Source: Dromiciops gliroides | Taxonomy: Eukaryota > Chordata > Mammalia > Microbiotheria > Microbiotheriidae | DNA: 64,000 bases | Direction of reading: 5' to 3' | Assembly: GCF_019393635.1 (NCBI RefSeq) | Contig: NC_057862.1 | Location: forward strand, 679,380,814 to 679,444,813 | Shown here: positions 45,241-58,640 of the stretch, in pieces | Layout: every line of letters begins with the position of its first letter | Position numbering within the stretch: the first letter of the stretch is position 1 | Made by a program: the position numbers and the translations under genes | The notes under the pieces: generated by a model | What the model was told of the DNA's origin: nothing | Databases searched by the model: none | Seen by the model: the letters and a program-made list of their open reading frames with translations, nothing else

Positions 45241-47130
45241 TGAAATGAAGTGGCGCCAAGTAGCCCAAGAAGAGTCTGGCAGCAGTAGAAAAAAAGAGAA
45301 GTGCTGGCCCTAGGTTTCCATTTCCCTACTCTCCCTGTTCCTCTTTTCTCCATACGCCCAGGAGGCCACCACACGTAGCATTGCATAGGAAACCTTTGTT
45401 AGGAAATTAACTTTCTGTAAAGAAGTGGCCTGAAACAGTCACACAGCTAAGTAAAATCTGATCTAGGATTTGAATTCATCCTCATGTCCAACGCTCTGAC
45501 CACCACATGACCTAGCTGCCCAGCTCTACCCTTCTGCTGACTTTTCTTCATTATCTTCCCCAACACATCCCATAAGATTTTCCTGTCTCTGTGATGAGCC
45601 CACAGACTGGAGCTGCTTTTCTATCTTTGCCTCTACCTAACATCAGGCACAGTGCCTGGTACATAGTAATCACCTTATAAAGGCTTGTTTGCTGCCTGCC
45701 TGAATGAGGATAGAAACCTCACGGAGCTGGCTAGATGCTTAAGGAAAGGGTTGTCTCTTGACATGTGTAGAAGTAACTCCTCCTTCCTCAGTCATTTTCT
45801 GTTGGCTTTCATGTTTTTAATGGGCTACAAGCGAACTAGGGCTGGCTTAGACTTTCTTGGATATTGAAGTGGTCATTCCTACTCCAACCCTGCTGTTGTT
45901 CCTTGCCTCCCTATAACCATGTGATTGTGGACAAGTCACTCACATTTTTTTTTTTTTTTTTAGTGAGGCAATTGGGGTTAAGTGACTTGCCCAAGGTCAC
46001 ACAGCTAGTAAGTGTTAAGTGTCTGAGGCCGGATTTGAACTCAGGTACTCCTGACTCCAGGGCTGGTGCTCTATCCACTGTGCCACTTAGCTGCCCCCAC
46101 TCACATTTTCTAAACCTCAGTTTCCTCATTTCTAAAATAGAGATAGTAAATTTGGCTACTTATCAATCAAAAAGAATGTGTTAAGTATGGTCTAGGACAC
46201 TGCATATACAAAGGCAAAAGTGAAAGTCTGAATATTCTTTTTTGTAAGCACTAAGGCACTCTAAATGCGAGTTCTTATTATCTGGACTGTAGTATTCTCT
46301 AGCTTTTATTCTAATCACCTGTTGAGAGGTAAGAGATGCTTTAGATACTTATTGCTTGTGTGTGTAACAACAGGAATGTATGGGGTGTTCAGGAGGACCA
46401 GCACCTCTGATGTGAGGCTGCTCATCCGTCTTTGGTGTCCACCTTTCCCCGACTCTCACCTGTGGCTCCAAGAAGCTCTAGCATGCATGTGGCCACACCC
46501 CATCAACTGTCTCAGCAGACGGGCTAAACCAGGTTGAAGGCAACCAATGGGTCTTAAAGCCATCTGTGAGTGCGAGGGGCATCTATGCCAAGTAGGCACA
46601 GACTTTCCCCTGCTGGAACAGGAGGATGAGAACAATTTGTTCCCATAGCCAGCCACGAAGGGTGCATAGAGCTTGGTCGGACGCTGAAGATGCCCAGGCC
46701 ATGTACCAAACCCTGGGCGATCACCAGTTTTCTTTACTTTTGTTTTGCCACTGGACTCTGAAGACTCTGGAAGAGAGAATGAGGCTGGTGACTTTGCACA
46801 ACTCTGCCTCAGTGAAATCTAATTCATGAAGGCATTGAGACATCACCCCGCGATGTCACTGGTCCTCTTTGAAGATGAAGGATGAAGAACAACAATGGAA
46901 CAACCCGTAGGGCGTTTGAAGCTGTCCTCAGAGTCATTCCAAGGCCTGTTTGGTTAACGGCAAAGGCCACAATTGAGTTTGTCTGCTATAGCTCCTCCAT
47001 GGTCACTCTTCTACCATCTTGAACTTACTCTCATAGCTTGACTCCTCAGAGGGACAATGAACAATTCTCAGGCTTCTAGCTCCTGCTGTAGTTAATAACC
47101 CCCTGTAAGGATGTTTCCATCCACATTTAT
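45241..47130. repeat. Intergenic: SINE (45941-46100, antisense) and repeat X (about 46770-46900, antisense)
   Basis: 45941-46100 runs from poly-T to 'cacttagctgccccc'. 46770-46900 is the opposite-strand copy of repeat X, ending 'ttgaagatgaaggatgaaga'. An L2-type tail lies near 45590-45690. No gene was seen. Confidence 0.5.
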
Positions 47131-47134
47131 CCAG

Positions 47135-47765
47135 GTAGACTTATGTTTAGTTGTTTTTCTATTGTGCCTGATTCTGCATGACCCCTTTGGGGGTTTTCTT
47201 GGCAGTGATACTGCAGGGCTTTGCCGTTTCCTTCTCCAGATCCTTTGACAGATGAGGAAACTGAGGCAAACAGGGTGTAACGATTGGAATGATGCCACCT
47301 GCTGGAGACTTACTGTAGAAGAGTTCCGCCCATGAAACGAAGGTCTTTGAGGGCAAGACCAGGAGTCTTTTCTTTGGCATCAGGAAGTGACGCAGACTAG
47401 TGGGAGGAGGAAGGAAGAGACTGGCGCTCACTCTGAGGGTCTTTCCTCTGGACTCTGGTGGAGAAGGGAGCTAGAAATGTGCTCTCCCTTTAATGGATAG
47501 GAATCTAGGCCTTTCTCTCTCTCTTTACCAAATTCTTATTCTCCTTAATAAATGCTTAAAAGTCTAACTCTTGCTAAAGCTTATAATTTATTGGCAACCA
47601 CTCATTAAATAGTTTAGACAGTTTAGCTAGAATTTTAGCCCTTAACAAGGGTGAAGTGACTTGCCCAGGATCACCCAGATAGTAAGTATCTGAGGCTGGA
47701 TTTGAACTCAGGAAGAGGAGTCTTCCTGACTCTAGACTATGTACTCTATCCAAATGCATCACCTA
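47135..47765 (-). repeat. tRNA/CORE-type SINE, antisense, split by a solo LTR
   Basis: The left half ends 'gatgaggaaactgaggcaaa' plus caggg at 47275. The right half resumes 'agggtgaagtgacttgccca' at 47648. Together they give the normal SINE order seen at 57380-57420, so the LTR landed inside an existing SINE. Confidence 0.75.
47276..47647 (+). mobile_element. Solo LTR (retroviral fossil), 372 bp, nested in a SINE
   Basis: Begins TGTAACGATTGG and ends AGCCCTTAACA. It is flanked by AGGG at 47272-47275 and 47648-47651, a 4-base target duplication. Contains 'ccttaataaatgcttaaaag' as poly(A) signal. It aligns along its whole length with the opposite-strand copy at 23865-24214. Confidence 0.88.
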
Positions 47766-49370
47766 GCTATGAAGGTAGCTAGCTTTTGATAAAGCAATTG
47801 ACTAAGATTGTATAATGAGTTCAGTTGGTACAAAACATTCCCCTTAAAACACTGGTTGTATTTTCCCACAAAAATATCAATGGAAAGAGTGAGGTCAAAC
47901 TGTAATCCACACAGTACAGTAATAGTAAGCATACACCAATGACAAAAGTAGAGCTCACCGGGGGTAGCTAGGTGGCGCAGTGGATAAAGCACAGGCCCTG
48001 GATTCAGGAGGACCTGAGTTCAAATATGACCTCAGACACTTGACACTTACTAGCTATGTGACCCTGGGCAAGTCACTTAACCCTCATTGCTCCGCAAAAA
48101 AACCAAAAAAAAAGTAGAGCTCACAACTTCTATTACTGGAAATCCTTTGTCACTTTGTGGTCCTCATTAAGTTCTTTGTTGGGCAGAATGCTCAGTTGGA
48201 CTTTCAGGGTGTGCCCCTTTCTAGAGTTCATAGCCAGCACTTCTCTCTACCATTAAGGGTCATATTGCCCAAAGCTGTCTTCTCCCTTGGGTGAGTATCT
48301 CTCCAGAAGGAAAGGCTTGGGAGTTTACTTTCATGGGAATCATGATGATAAACCTCCAACAATATGGCTTCTGATTTTATCAACCAACTGAAACCATACT
48401 CCACAAAGTTCCCAATGATTTCTTAATTTCCAAAGCTTCACCCTTTGTCTCCCCAGTGCTTAGCACAGTGTCTGGAATGTAGTAGACATTTAATAAATAC
48501 TTATTGTCTGACTGGCCGACAGAAGAGAGATGAAGCATGCTCTGCTTTGTCTCAAAGGAGAGAACTAGGAGCCTTGGGTAAAAGAGAAGCAGACTTAAAT
48601 GTGCTGCAACAAAGAACTTCTTAACAATTGAGCTATGGGAATATTTTCCCACAGTTCTAAGGGATGGGGTTTACACACTCTTGAATTCTTTAAGTTACCC
48701 AGTCAGGGGTAAATGAGAAGGAAGATGTATGTGATTTCAGATGAGAAGGAAGAGAAGAGGGATCTCTAGTTAAAGAACTCATTTTCCCCAGAAAAATATG
48801 AGGTGAAGTCCTCAGCTGAGAGGGTGGGGGAATGGAATTCCCTGTGAGGCTTTGGACAGAGATCTTATGGTGAGTAGCATTGTTGTTCATCCTTTGTTTT
48901 CCAAGAGGACCGATTAGCAAAGTCACCAGCCTCACTTTCTCTTTCAGTCATCAGAGTCCAGTGACAACACAGAGTCAAGATGATGGGTGATGGCTCAGGA
49001 TGAAGTAAATGACCTTGGTATCTTTAGTGTCTGACCAAGCTCTAAGTGTTCCACAGTGGCTACTTCAATTTCCTTCATGGCCATTGGAACAAATCATTCT
49101 CATCCACCCATTCCGCCAAGGGAAGTCTTCACATGCTTGGGGTAGACACCCCCCCCCCAACTCATCGATGAGTTTGAGGCCTGTTGGTTACCCTTAACTT
49201 GGCTTAGCTGTCTGTCAAGATGGTTTTTCCAGGGTATGGCTGTTGCGCATGCTATAGCTTCTTGGAACCACAGGGGAGAGTTGGGGAACAGACAGACACC
49301 AAAGGTGAATGAACAGTCCTGGAAAGGGCTCAGTAAGCCTTCACACTAGATTTGCTAGTCCTCCCTGAAT
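47766..49370. repeat. Intergenic: SINE (47960-48112, +), L2-type tail, repeat X (48878-49040)
   Basis: 47960-48112 is a complete SINE with an A-rich tail. Short 'gtagagctcac' strings on both sides (47948 and 48112) are its target duplication. 48440-48520 is an L2-type tail. 48878-49040 is another repeat X copy. No gene was seen. Confidence 0.6.
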
Positions 49371-49374
49371 GCCC

Positions 49375-49632
49375 CCTATACCCCAGCTAGGTGGCTCAGT
49401 GAATAGAGTGCCTGGCCTAAAGTCATTAAGACTCATCTTTCTGAGTTCAAATCTGACCTCAGACACTTACTACCTGTGTAACCTTGGGCAAGTCACTTCA
49501 CCTTGTTTGCCTCAGTTTCTTCATCTGTCGAATGAGCTGGAGAAGGGAATGGCAAATCATTCCAGTATCTCTTCCAAGAAAACTCCAGATGGGGTCATGA
49601 AGAGTCAGACAAGACTGAGAAACAACTGGTGA
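49375..49632 (+). repeat. tRNA/CORE-type SINE
   Basis: 'cagctaggtggctcagtgaa' through 'gcaagtcacttcaccttgtt' to 'gacaagactgagaaacaac'. Same family as 29855-30105. Confidence 0.7.
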
Positions 49633-50430
49633 GTGGTGAGTTAACAGATCAGTTAAGGAGTAAAAAGATTGCCCTCCTGTACTGAGGGCTCAAGTGAAAT
49701 GACTTAACATGAATTTCTAGTGTACTCAGTCACCAGAATTTGTTTTTTTCCTAGCAACTATCTTTCTGGTAATATAGAAGGAGGTAAAAAGCTGATGATG
49801 AGAGTAATCCAAAGCTGGGGTTTAACAGGGTATAATTATCAAAAGCAAAAGGGGAAAATGTCTACATAGCATCCCTTCAGAAGACAATTACTGTTCTTCT
49901 CACCATCCCCCCACACTCAAATATTTTCTTCTCCAGGTGAAAGTCCCCCTATTGCTTCAGAAGATCTTCCTTTGGCATAGACTCAAGTCTCTTTTACCAG
50001 CATGATTCCTTTCTTCTGGATACTCTCCAACTCGTCCATGTCCTACCTAAATCTGAGACCCTAGAAGAGGACATTACGATGATGATCGCTAGGATTTATC
50101 TAATGCCTACTCTGTGCCAGGCATTATGCTAAGCACTTCGTAAATAGAATCTCGTTTGATCATCATAAATTCACTTTTGGGGCTGACAGAAGCCCTAAGT
50201 GCCTCACACTGAATCTTCTGCCCTGTAAACTCTCCAGATCTTTTCATATGAAACTCTAGTCTACTTTTCACATCTCATCTACTCAAAGTTAATTCTTTGA
50301 ATCCAAATGTAAGGCTTTGCATTTCTTGCTATGAATTTTCATTTAGAAATATTTGACACAACGTTTTAACTTTTCATGATCCTTGAAGATTTTGTCATCT
50401 CTTTTTTCTTTCTTTTCCTTTCTTTTCTAT
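49633..50430. other. No gene seen
   Basis: Unique sequence with an L2/MIR-like piece near 50095-50160. Confidence 0.4.
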
Positions 50431-50431
50431 T

Positions 50432-50968
50432 CCTTTTTTTTTTGGTGGGGCAATGAGGGTTAAGTGACTTGCCCAGGGTCATACAGCTAGTAAGTATCAA
50501 GTGTCTGAGGCTGGATTTGAACTCAGTTCCTCCTGAATCCAGGGCCAGTGTTTTATCCACTGTGCCACCTAGCTGCCCCCAATTGTCATCTCTTGTATAT
50601 TGATGTTATTTGCAAATTTTATAAGCATGCAAGCTATGCTTTTGTCCAAGTCATTGATTAAATTTTTAAATAGGGCAAGACCAAGCACAGACCCCTAGAG
50701 TACTCCACTTGAGACTTTATCCCAGGTTGACATCAAACCATTAATGATTACTTTTGTCCATTCATCCATTCAATTTCTTCTAACGTATCCAACTATACCA
50801 TTGTCTAGAGGGGCAGCTAGGTGGCACAGTGGATAGAGCACCGGCCCTGGAGTCAGGAGGACCTGAGTTCAAATCCGGCCTCAGACACTTAACACTTACT
50901 AGCTGTGTGACCCTGGGCAAGTCACTTAACCCCAATTGCCTCACCAAAAAAACAAAACCAAAAACATT
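50432..50968. repeat. Inverted pair of marsupial SINEs
   Basis: 50432-50580 is antisense and 50812-50968 is sense, separated by about 230 bases. The sense copy is close to the consensus used for comparison. As RNA the pair could fold into a hairpin. Confidence 0.85.
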
Positions 50969-51759
50969 GTCTAGCACACATCTCTCCATCTTTCCCCAAA
51001 GAATAACATGAATGACTTCCTTAAATGTTTGCTAAACCCTGGGGTAAATTTCCATAGCATTTTTAGAATAGAGCAAACTAATGATCTATTCCCCTAGAAA
51101 TGGCATACATACATACATACATGGAGGAATGTCTAGCACCCTCACCCCTGAGCTTCCTACCCCCAACTTAACACTCAGAAGTAGCAGTTTGGGCATCCAG
51201 AGGGTGAATGGCTACCTCAAGTACAATATGCTCTGTGGGTCCTCACTTCTAAAGCTGTAGCATACACTAGCATGCTTACTTTTAATAGTCATCCTCTCCA
51301 TCTACTCTCCTGTAATTACTTCTTGTAATATAACTAGTTATTTACATGATGTGTCTGTCATTGGAATAAAAACTTTTTGAGGATAGGGACTATATTGGCT
51401 TTTCTTTATACCCTTCATTGCTTGGTCATTTCAGTCATTTCCAGCACTTTGTGACCCCCTTTGGCATTTTCTTGGCATAGTTACCTAACTGGTTTGCCAC
51501 TTCCTTTTCTAGCTCATTTTGTAGATGAGGAACTGAGGTAAACAAGGTTAAGTGACTTGTCCAGGCCACACAGATAGTAAGTTTCTGAGGTCAGATTTGA
51601 ACTCACAAAGATGAGTCTTCCTGATTCCAAGTCAAGTACTTTATTCACTGTGGAACCTAGCTGCCCAGACTGTATTCTTTACACTTACTATAATGCATGA
51701 CATATAATAATGTGCCTTCATAAAGGATTATTGACTGACTAGTGGGCTAAAAACAATTA
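50969..51759. repeat. (ACAT)n and tRNA/CORE SINE (51415-51668, antisense)
   Basis: 51104-51121 is ACAT repeats. 51415-51668 is an antisense SINE ('gtagatgaggaactgaggta' region). No gene was seen. Confidence 0.55.
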
Positions 51760-52682
51760 GCCAACATGGTGGATGAGGGGCAGCCACCCAGCTTAATTCT
51801 CCCAAAATTCCCCTCCAAACAACTTTAAAGTAATTCCTCAAATTGAATTTTGGAGCAACTAAGACAACAAAAAGTCAGGATGAGGTACTTCTCCAGCCTG
51901 AGAAAAATTAAGAGGTCAGCAAAAGAAGTCTGTATCACTGGGGTGGAGGTCTATCTGGAACCCACACTTGGGGTGGAAGCAACACTGGTAGGAGCAGCAG
52001 CAGTAGCAGCAGCTTCAGGAGCTCTGAGGCCAGTGTTGGTAAGAAGGGGTCAGACAATTGGTCAGAAAGGGATTATGGGGCAGCTGGGTGGTGTAGTAGA
52101 TAAAGCATCAGCTCTGGATTCAGGAGGACTTGAGTTCAAATCTGGCCTCATATACTTACTAGCTGTATGACCCTGGGCAAGTCACTTAACCTTATTTGCC
52201 TCAGTTTCTTCATCTGTAAAATGAGCTGGAGAAGGAAGTGTCAAACCACTTTGGTATCTTCTCCAAGAAAACCCGACAGGGGTTATGAAGAGCTGGACAT
52301 GACCAAAAAAAAGCAGGATTTTTAAAAAGCAGGATTGGACAAATGGAAAAATAGGTACAAAATCTCACTGAAGAAAATAATTTCTTAAAAATTAGAACTG
52401 GACAAGTGGAAGCTAACAATTCCTTGACTCTTCAAGAAAAGTAAAACAAAGTCAAAAGCATGAAAAAAATAGAAGAAATTGTAAATTATCTCATTGGAAA
52501 AATAGCTGATCTGGAAAATAGATAAAGGAGAGATAATTTAAGAATTATTACACTGGGTGGTGCAGTGGATAAAGCACAGGCCCTGGATTCAGGAGGACCT
52601 GAGTTCAAATGCAGCCTCAGACACTTGACACTTACTAGCTGTGTGACCCTGGCCAAGTCCCTTAACCCTGATTGCCCTGGCC

Positions 52683-52717
<35 letters not shown>

Positions 52718-54900
52718 GAAAAAAATTACTATACTACCTGAAAGCTATAATCAAAGGAAGAGCCTAGAGATCATATTTCAAGAAATTATCAAGGAAGAAC
52801 TGTTCTTATATCTTAGATCCAGAGAGTAAAATAGAAATTTAAAGACTCTGTTGATCACTTCCTGAAAGAGATCCCCAGATGAAAACTCCTAGGAATATTA
52901 TGCCCAAATTCAAGAATTCTCAAGTTAAAGAGAAAATACTTCAAGCAGTCAAAGAAACAATTCAAATATCATGGAGCCACAGTTAGGATCATATATGATT
53001 TAGCAGCTTTCACAGTAAACAAAGAAACAAACACAAAAACAAAAACAAACAAAAAACACAGGGCTTTGAATATGATATACCAGAAGGCAAAGGATCTAGG
53101 ATTACAATGAAGGAAAATGTACCCAGCAAAACTGAATGTAATTCTTCAAGTGAAAATAGATATTTACAAAATAGAGGGCTTTCTAGCATTCCTGATGAAA
53201 AGACCAGAGCTCAATAGAAAATTTGACAGTCAAACAAAAAACTCAAGAGAAGCAGAGAAAGGTAAATATGAAAGGGTAATCATAAGAGACTCAAAGTTAA
53301 ACTGTTTATATTCTTATGTAATAAGATGGTCCATGTAACTCCTAAGAACTTTACCATTATTAGGGCAGTTAAAAGGAGTTTACATAGACAGAGGGCATGA
53401 GTATGAGCCAATTACATTGGAATGATCTCCAAAAAAAAAAAAAAAGGCAGGGAAGAAGGAGGAAAGAAGAGGCAAAATGGAGCAAATTATCACTCAGATG
53501 TGCAAGGAAGAGCTTTTACAATGGAGGGTAAAATTATGCTGCCCACTCATCAGAATTGGTTCAAATAGGGAAGAATATATATATATATATTTACACACTC
53601 ATTTGTGTGTAAAAATGTAACTTAACCCAGTAGAGAAATAGGAGGGGAAGGGGTTAAGAGAAAAGGGAGGGATGGTTTAAAAAGGTAGTTTAAAGGAGGC
53701 AGTGGTTAGAAGCAAAATGGACTTGAGGAAGAACAGGATAAAAAAAAGACACAAGAAAATGGGATGGAGGTAAATACACAATTATTAATCATAACTGTGA
53801 GTGTGAATTGGATTAGCTCACTCATAAAATGGAAGCATGTAGCTGAATGGATTAGAAACCAGAATCCAAAAGTATGTTGTTTACAAGAGGCACTCAAAAC
53901 AGAAAGACACAGAGTTCAAGGGCTTGAACAGAATCTAATATGCTACAGCTGAAGATCTCAGACAAAGCAAATGTCAAAACAGACCTAATTAAAAGAGATA
54001 ACCCAGGAAATTCTATTTTACTAAAAGGCACCAAAGACTATAAAGTAATATCAAAATATTTAAGGGCAAGGTTTTTTTCTCAGCTTTATCCTGAGTATAA
54101 AACTGAGTCAAATTTATAAAAATGAGCCATTCTGCAATTGATAGTCAAAGAATGTAAACAGACAATTTTCAGACAATGAAATCAAATCCATTTATAGTCA
54201 TGAAAAGTGCTCTCACTATTAATTAGAGAAAGCTAATTAAAACAACTCTGAGGTACCACCTCACACCTATGAGAAATGACAGATACTGTTGGGGATGTGG
54301 GGAAAATTGATGTACTAATGAACTGCTGGTGCAGTAGTAAATTGGTCCAACCATTTTGGAGAACAATTTGGAATTAGGCCCAAAAGGCAATAAAATTGTA
54401 TACATCCTTTGACTCAGCAATGCCACTACTAAGTCTGTATCCCAAAGAAATCAAAGGAAAAGGACCGATATGTGCAAAAATATAGTAGCTCTTTTTGTGG
54501 TGGCAAAACATTGGAAATTAAGAGTATGCTCATCAACTGGAGAATGACCGAACAAGTTATGGCATATGTAATACGTGATGTAACACTATTCTGCTGTAAG
54601 AAATGACAGAGGGTGGTTTTAGAAAGTCATGACAAACCATTACCCTGCAAAACAAAAAAAAAACAAAGCAAAAAATCCCCCCAAAACCAAGAAAATCATG
54701 GCAAGACCTCTATGAACTGATACAAAGTAAAGTGAGAAGAACCAGAAGATCATTGTGCGCAGTAACAGCAATGTTGTAATGATGATCAACTGTGAGACTT
54801 GGCTACTCTGATCAGTACAATGATCCAAGACAGTTCTAAAGGATGCATTTTGGAAAATGCTACCCACCTGCAGAGAAAGAACAATGATTTTCTTTTTATG
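51760..54900 (+). mobile_element. L1/HAL1-type LINE, decayed, with two SINEs inserted
   Basis: Starts near 'agccaacatggtggatgagg' (5'UTR style). ORF1 pieces include a coiled coil near 52340-52540, 'FKNSQVKEKILQAVKETIQIS'-like sequence near 52910 (compare the HAL1 copy at 33660) and MKRPELNRKFDSQTKNSREA near 53185. A short endonuclease-start-like patch (VNWISSLIKWKHVAEWIRNQ, 53806) is followed by a tail at 54060-54900. SINEs lie at 52078-52310 and 52553-52735. Several stops and frameshifts. Confidence 0.6.
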
Positions 54901-54904
54901 TTTT

Positions 54905-57010
54905 CATTCTTCCTGGTTTAGGTATCAACATCATATTTATGTCATAAAAGGAATTTGGTAGGATTCCTTCTTTGCCTGTTTTTCCAAATAGTTTATATAG
55001 TAGTGGGATTAATTCTTCTTTAAAGGCTTGGTTAGAATTCACTTATGAATCTATCTGATCCTGGAGATTTTTTGTTTTGGAGCTTATTGATAGTTTGTTC
55101 AATTTATATTTCTAAGATGGGGTTATTTAAGTGTTCTATTTCCTCTTCTGTTAATCTGGGTAGTTTATATTTTTGTAAATATTCACCCAGTTCACTTAGA
55201 TTGTCAGATTTATTGGTATATAATTGGACAAAATAGTTCCCAATAATTGCTTTAATTTCATCTTCATTGGTTGTGAATTCACCCTTTTCATTTTTTATGT
55301 TGGTAATTTGACTTTCTTCTTTCTTTTTTAAAAATAAAGGGAGCAGCTAGTTGGCACAGTGGACAAAACACCAGCCCTGGATTCTGGAGGATCTGAGTTC
55401 AAATCCGACCTCAGATACTTGACACATACTAGCTGTGTGACCTTGGACAAGTCACTTAACCCTCATTGCCCTGCCAAAATTTAAAAAAAATAATAAAATT
55501 AAAAAAATCAAATTAACTAATGACATCTATTTTTTCCTCACAAAACCAGCTCCCCATCTTATTTATTAGTTCAATGGTTTTCTTTTTCTCAATTGTATTA
55601 ATTGTTTGATTTTCAGGATTTTCAATTTGCTCTTTAATTGGGGATTTTAATTTTTTTCTGTTTTTTTAGTTCATTTATCTACTCTTTTTAAAAATTTTAT
55701 TGCTATAAGCATTTAGAGATATAAAATTTCCCTTAAGTACTGCTTTGACTGCATTTCATAAGTGTTGGTATGCTGTCTCATTGTAATCGTTCTCTTTTAT
55801 TAAAGTATTGATTATTTCTAAGATTTGTTCTTTGACCCACTCATTCTTTGGTATTAGATTGTATAGTTTCCAATCAATTTTTATTTTGTTTTTGTTTTTG
55901 CAGGGCCATGAGGGTTAAGTGACTTGCCCAGGGTCACACAGCTAGTAAGTGTCAAGTGTCTGAGGCCAGATTTGAACTCAGGTCCTCCTGAATCCAAGGC
56001 TGGTGCTTTATCCACTGCACTACCTACCTGCCCCTCTGCCACCTAGATCCCCGCCCCCATTAAATTTTAATCTATGTTTCCATAATTTAAGTTGTGTTAT
56101 GATCTGAAAAGGATGAATTTACTATTTCTTTTTTTCTGTATTTGGTTGTTAGGTTTTTATGCCTTAATCCATAGTTGATATTTGTGTAGGTGCCATGTAC
56201 CACCAAGAAAAAAATGTACATTCCTTTCTATTCCCATTCAACTTTCTCTAGAGGCCTATCATATCCAACTTTTAAAAATTTTATTCAACTCCTTACCTTC
56301 TTTCTTGTTTATTTTTGGTTAGATTTATCTAGTTCTGAGAGAGGAAAATTGAGATCCCTCACTAGTATAGTTTTACTATTTCCTCCTAACTCATTTAACT
56401 TTTCCTTTAAGAATTTGGATGCTGGGGCAGCTAGGTGGTGCAGTGGATAAAGCACCAGCCTTGGATTCAGGAGGACCTGAGTTCAAATCCAGCCTCAGAC
56501 ACTTGACACTAACTGTGTGACCTGGGGCAAGTCACTTAACCCTCACTGCCCTGTAAAAACAAACAAACAAAAGAATTTGGATGCTATACCATTGGGTACA
56601 TATATGTTTAGTATTGCTATTGCTTCATTTTCCATGGTACCTTTTAGTAAAATGTAGTTTCCCTGCTTATCTCTTTGAATTAAATCTATTTTGCATTTGC
56701 TTTGTCTGAGAATGATTGCTGCCCCTACTTTTTAAACTTTAGCTGAAGCATAATAGATTCTCCTCCAGTCTCTTATCTTTTCTCTGTGTGTGTCTCAGCT
56801 TCAAGTGTGTTTTTTGTAAACAATGTATTGTGGGACTCTGGTTTTTAATCCACTCAGATATCCAATTGTGACATATTTCTTTGGGATGATATGACCAATG
56901 TAGAGGTTTGTTTTGGTTCACTATATATGTTTATAACAGGTTTTGTTTTTCTTTCCTTCTCAATTGGGAGGGTAAGAAGAAAAGAGGATAATTTTTGCTA
57001 ATTAAAAAGT
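54905..57010 (-). mobile_element. L1 ORF2 remnant, antisense, with three SINEs inserted
   Basis: At the 5' end (56739-56921) the minus strand reads ISEWIKNQSPTIHCLQKTHL, the start of the L1 endonuclease. Reverse transcriptase remnants run down to about 54910. SINEs: 55339-55500 (+), 55893-56035 (-), 56424-56572 (+). Inactive. Confidence 0.65.
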
Positions 57011-58640
57011 AATTTAAAAATTTTTTAAAAAGCATATTATCCTTAACATAAAATTATGATCACTCATAACTTCTTTGCAATGCATGTTGGTATGTATCTA
57101 TGCATGTATGTATCTATGTGTATGTATGCATATATGCGTGTATGTGTAGGTGTGTATATATGTGTATATGTATATGTGAAAAACAGGATAAAAAAGATGT
57201 AAGTCTATGTATATGTACGTACGTATAATTGCATTCTGCGGGAGTATAACAGATAATGCCATTTAATAGTGAATGTTGTTCAGTCATTCTTCAGTCACAT
57301 CTGACTCTTCCTGACCCCATTTGGGCTTTTCTTGGCAAAGACATTGGAGTGATCTGACATTTCCTTCTCCAGCCCATTTTACAGATGAGGAAACTGAGGC
57401 AAAGAGGTTGAAGTGACTCTTAAAACTTAAGCCAGATTTTAAGTCAGGAAGATGAGTCTTCCTGACTTCAGGCTTAGTATCTATCCAGTGTGCCACCTGG
57501 CTACCTTGAATGGCTGAGCTGCCATAGTGAGAAAGTTCTATGATGATGATTTTGTAACTTTTAATAAATTTCTAAATGACAGAGAAGCAAAAACTAAGAA
57601 CTTGTCTCAAATGTATATGAGTCTTTTACTTCCTGTTACTAAAGGGAAACAGACAAGGAATTAATAAAATGACCAGAAATTGAGAATATCATAAAATATC
57701 TCAACTCTTTTTTTTTCCGGGGCAATTGGGGTTAAGTGACTTGCCCAGGGTCACACAGCTAGTAAGTGTTAAGTGTCTGAGGCTGGATTTGAACTCAGGT
57801 CTTCCTGACTCCAGGGCCAGTGCTTTATCCACTGCGCCATCTAGCTGCCCCAAATATCTCAACTCTTAAAACTTTGCCATAGGATTTCCAACATGGCAGG
57901 GACTCCAGAAAGCAGCTAATCTAACCTGGCCCCAAACCTGAATCCCCGCTACAATAAAATTACAAATATTTGGTTCCCACTGCTATGGGTTGTTCAAAAT
58001 ATCAGGGACCAGATATTCTCCAGCCTTTGCTTAGAAGACTTTTAGGAATGGAAAAACCCAGCACTTACCCAGGAAGTCCATTCTACTTTGGGACAATTCT
58101 AAATTGTCAGGATGTTTTATGAGGAGTGTCTATACCTAGTGTTCATAGAAAAAGAAATGGAGCATGGCCTGCTGATTTTTTTTGTGGGCCAATGAGGGTT
58201 AAAGTGACTCACCCAGGGTCACACAGCTAGTAAGTGTCAAGTATCTGAGGCCAGATTTGAACTCAGGTCCTCCTGAATCCAGGGCTGGTGCTTTATCCAC
58301 TGTGCCACCTAGCTGCCCCTTGTGGCCTGCTAATTTTTAACTCTCCCTCCCATACCCTTCATTACCTCCTAGTCTTTTTCTAGTCCTGGAATGAGTCAAA
58401 CAAGGAAGAAATTTACTGTGCCCAGATTAATTTGTATGCCTCAAGTCATTGGGCACCCAGTCTTTGTTTCTATTCTTTACTATTACTTGTAGGGTGGTGT
58501 ACTCACCCTCATAAACCCACAGTAGATTGGGTTTGGCACACATCCTAGGGGTCAAGCATAAATGAGAAGAGCAAGGCAACGTTCCTCTTCCAGGGGTACA
58601 CCAATATCAAAAAGAATCCAAGGTGTTTGGCAAACAGTCA
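57011..58640. repeat. TG/TA tract and three antisense SINEs
   Basis: 57085-57180 is irregular TATG/TGTA repeats. 57265-57512 is a tRNA/CORE SINE. 57714-57852 and 58172-58321 are marsupial SINEs with antisense heads. No gene was seen. Confidence 0.65.

Noticed and set aside
45864-46184. Recurrent peptide VRQLGLSDLP...LRPDLNSGPPDSRAGAL in many open frames (also near 3220, 10750, 50900)
   Set aside because: This is the conceptual translation of the antisense marsupial SINE, not a protein family.
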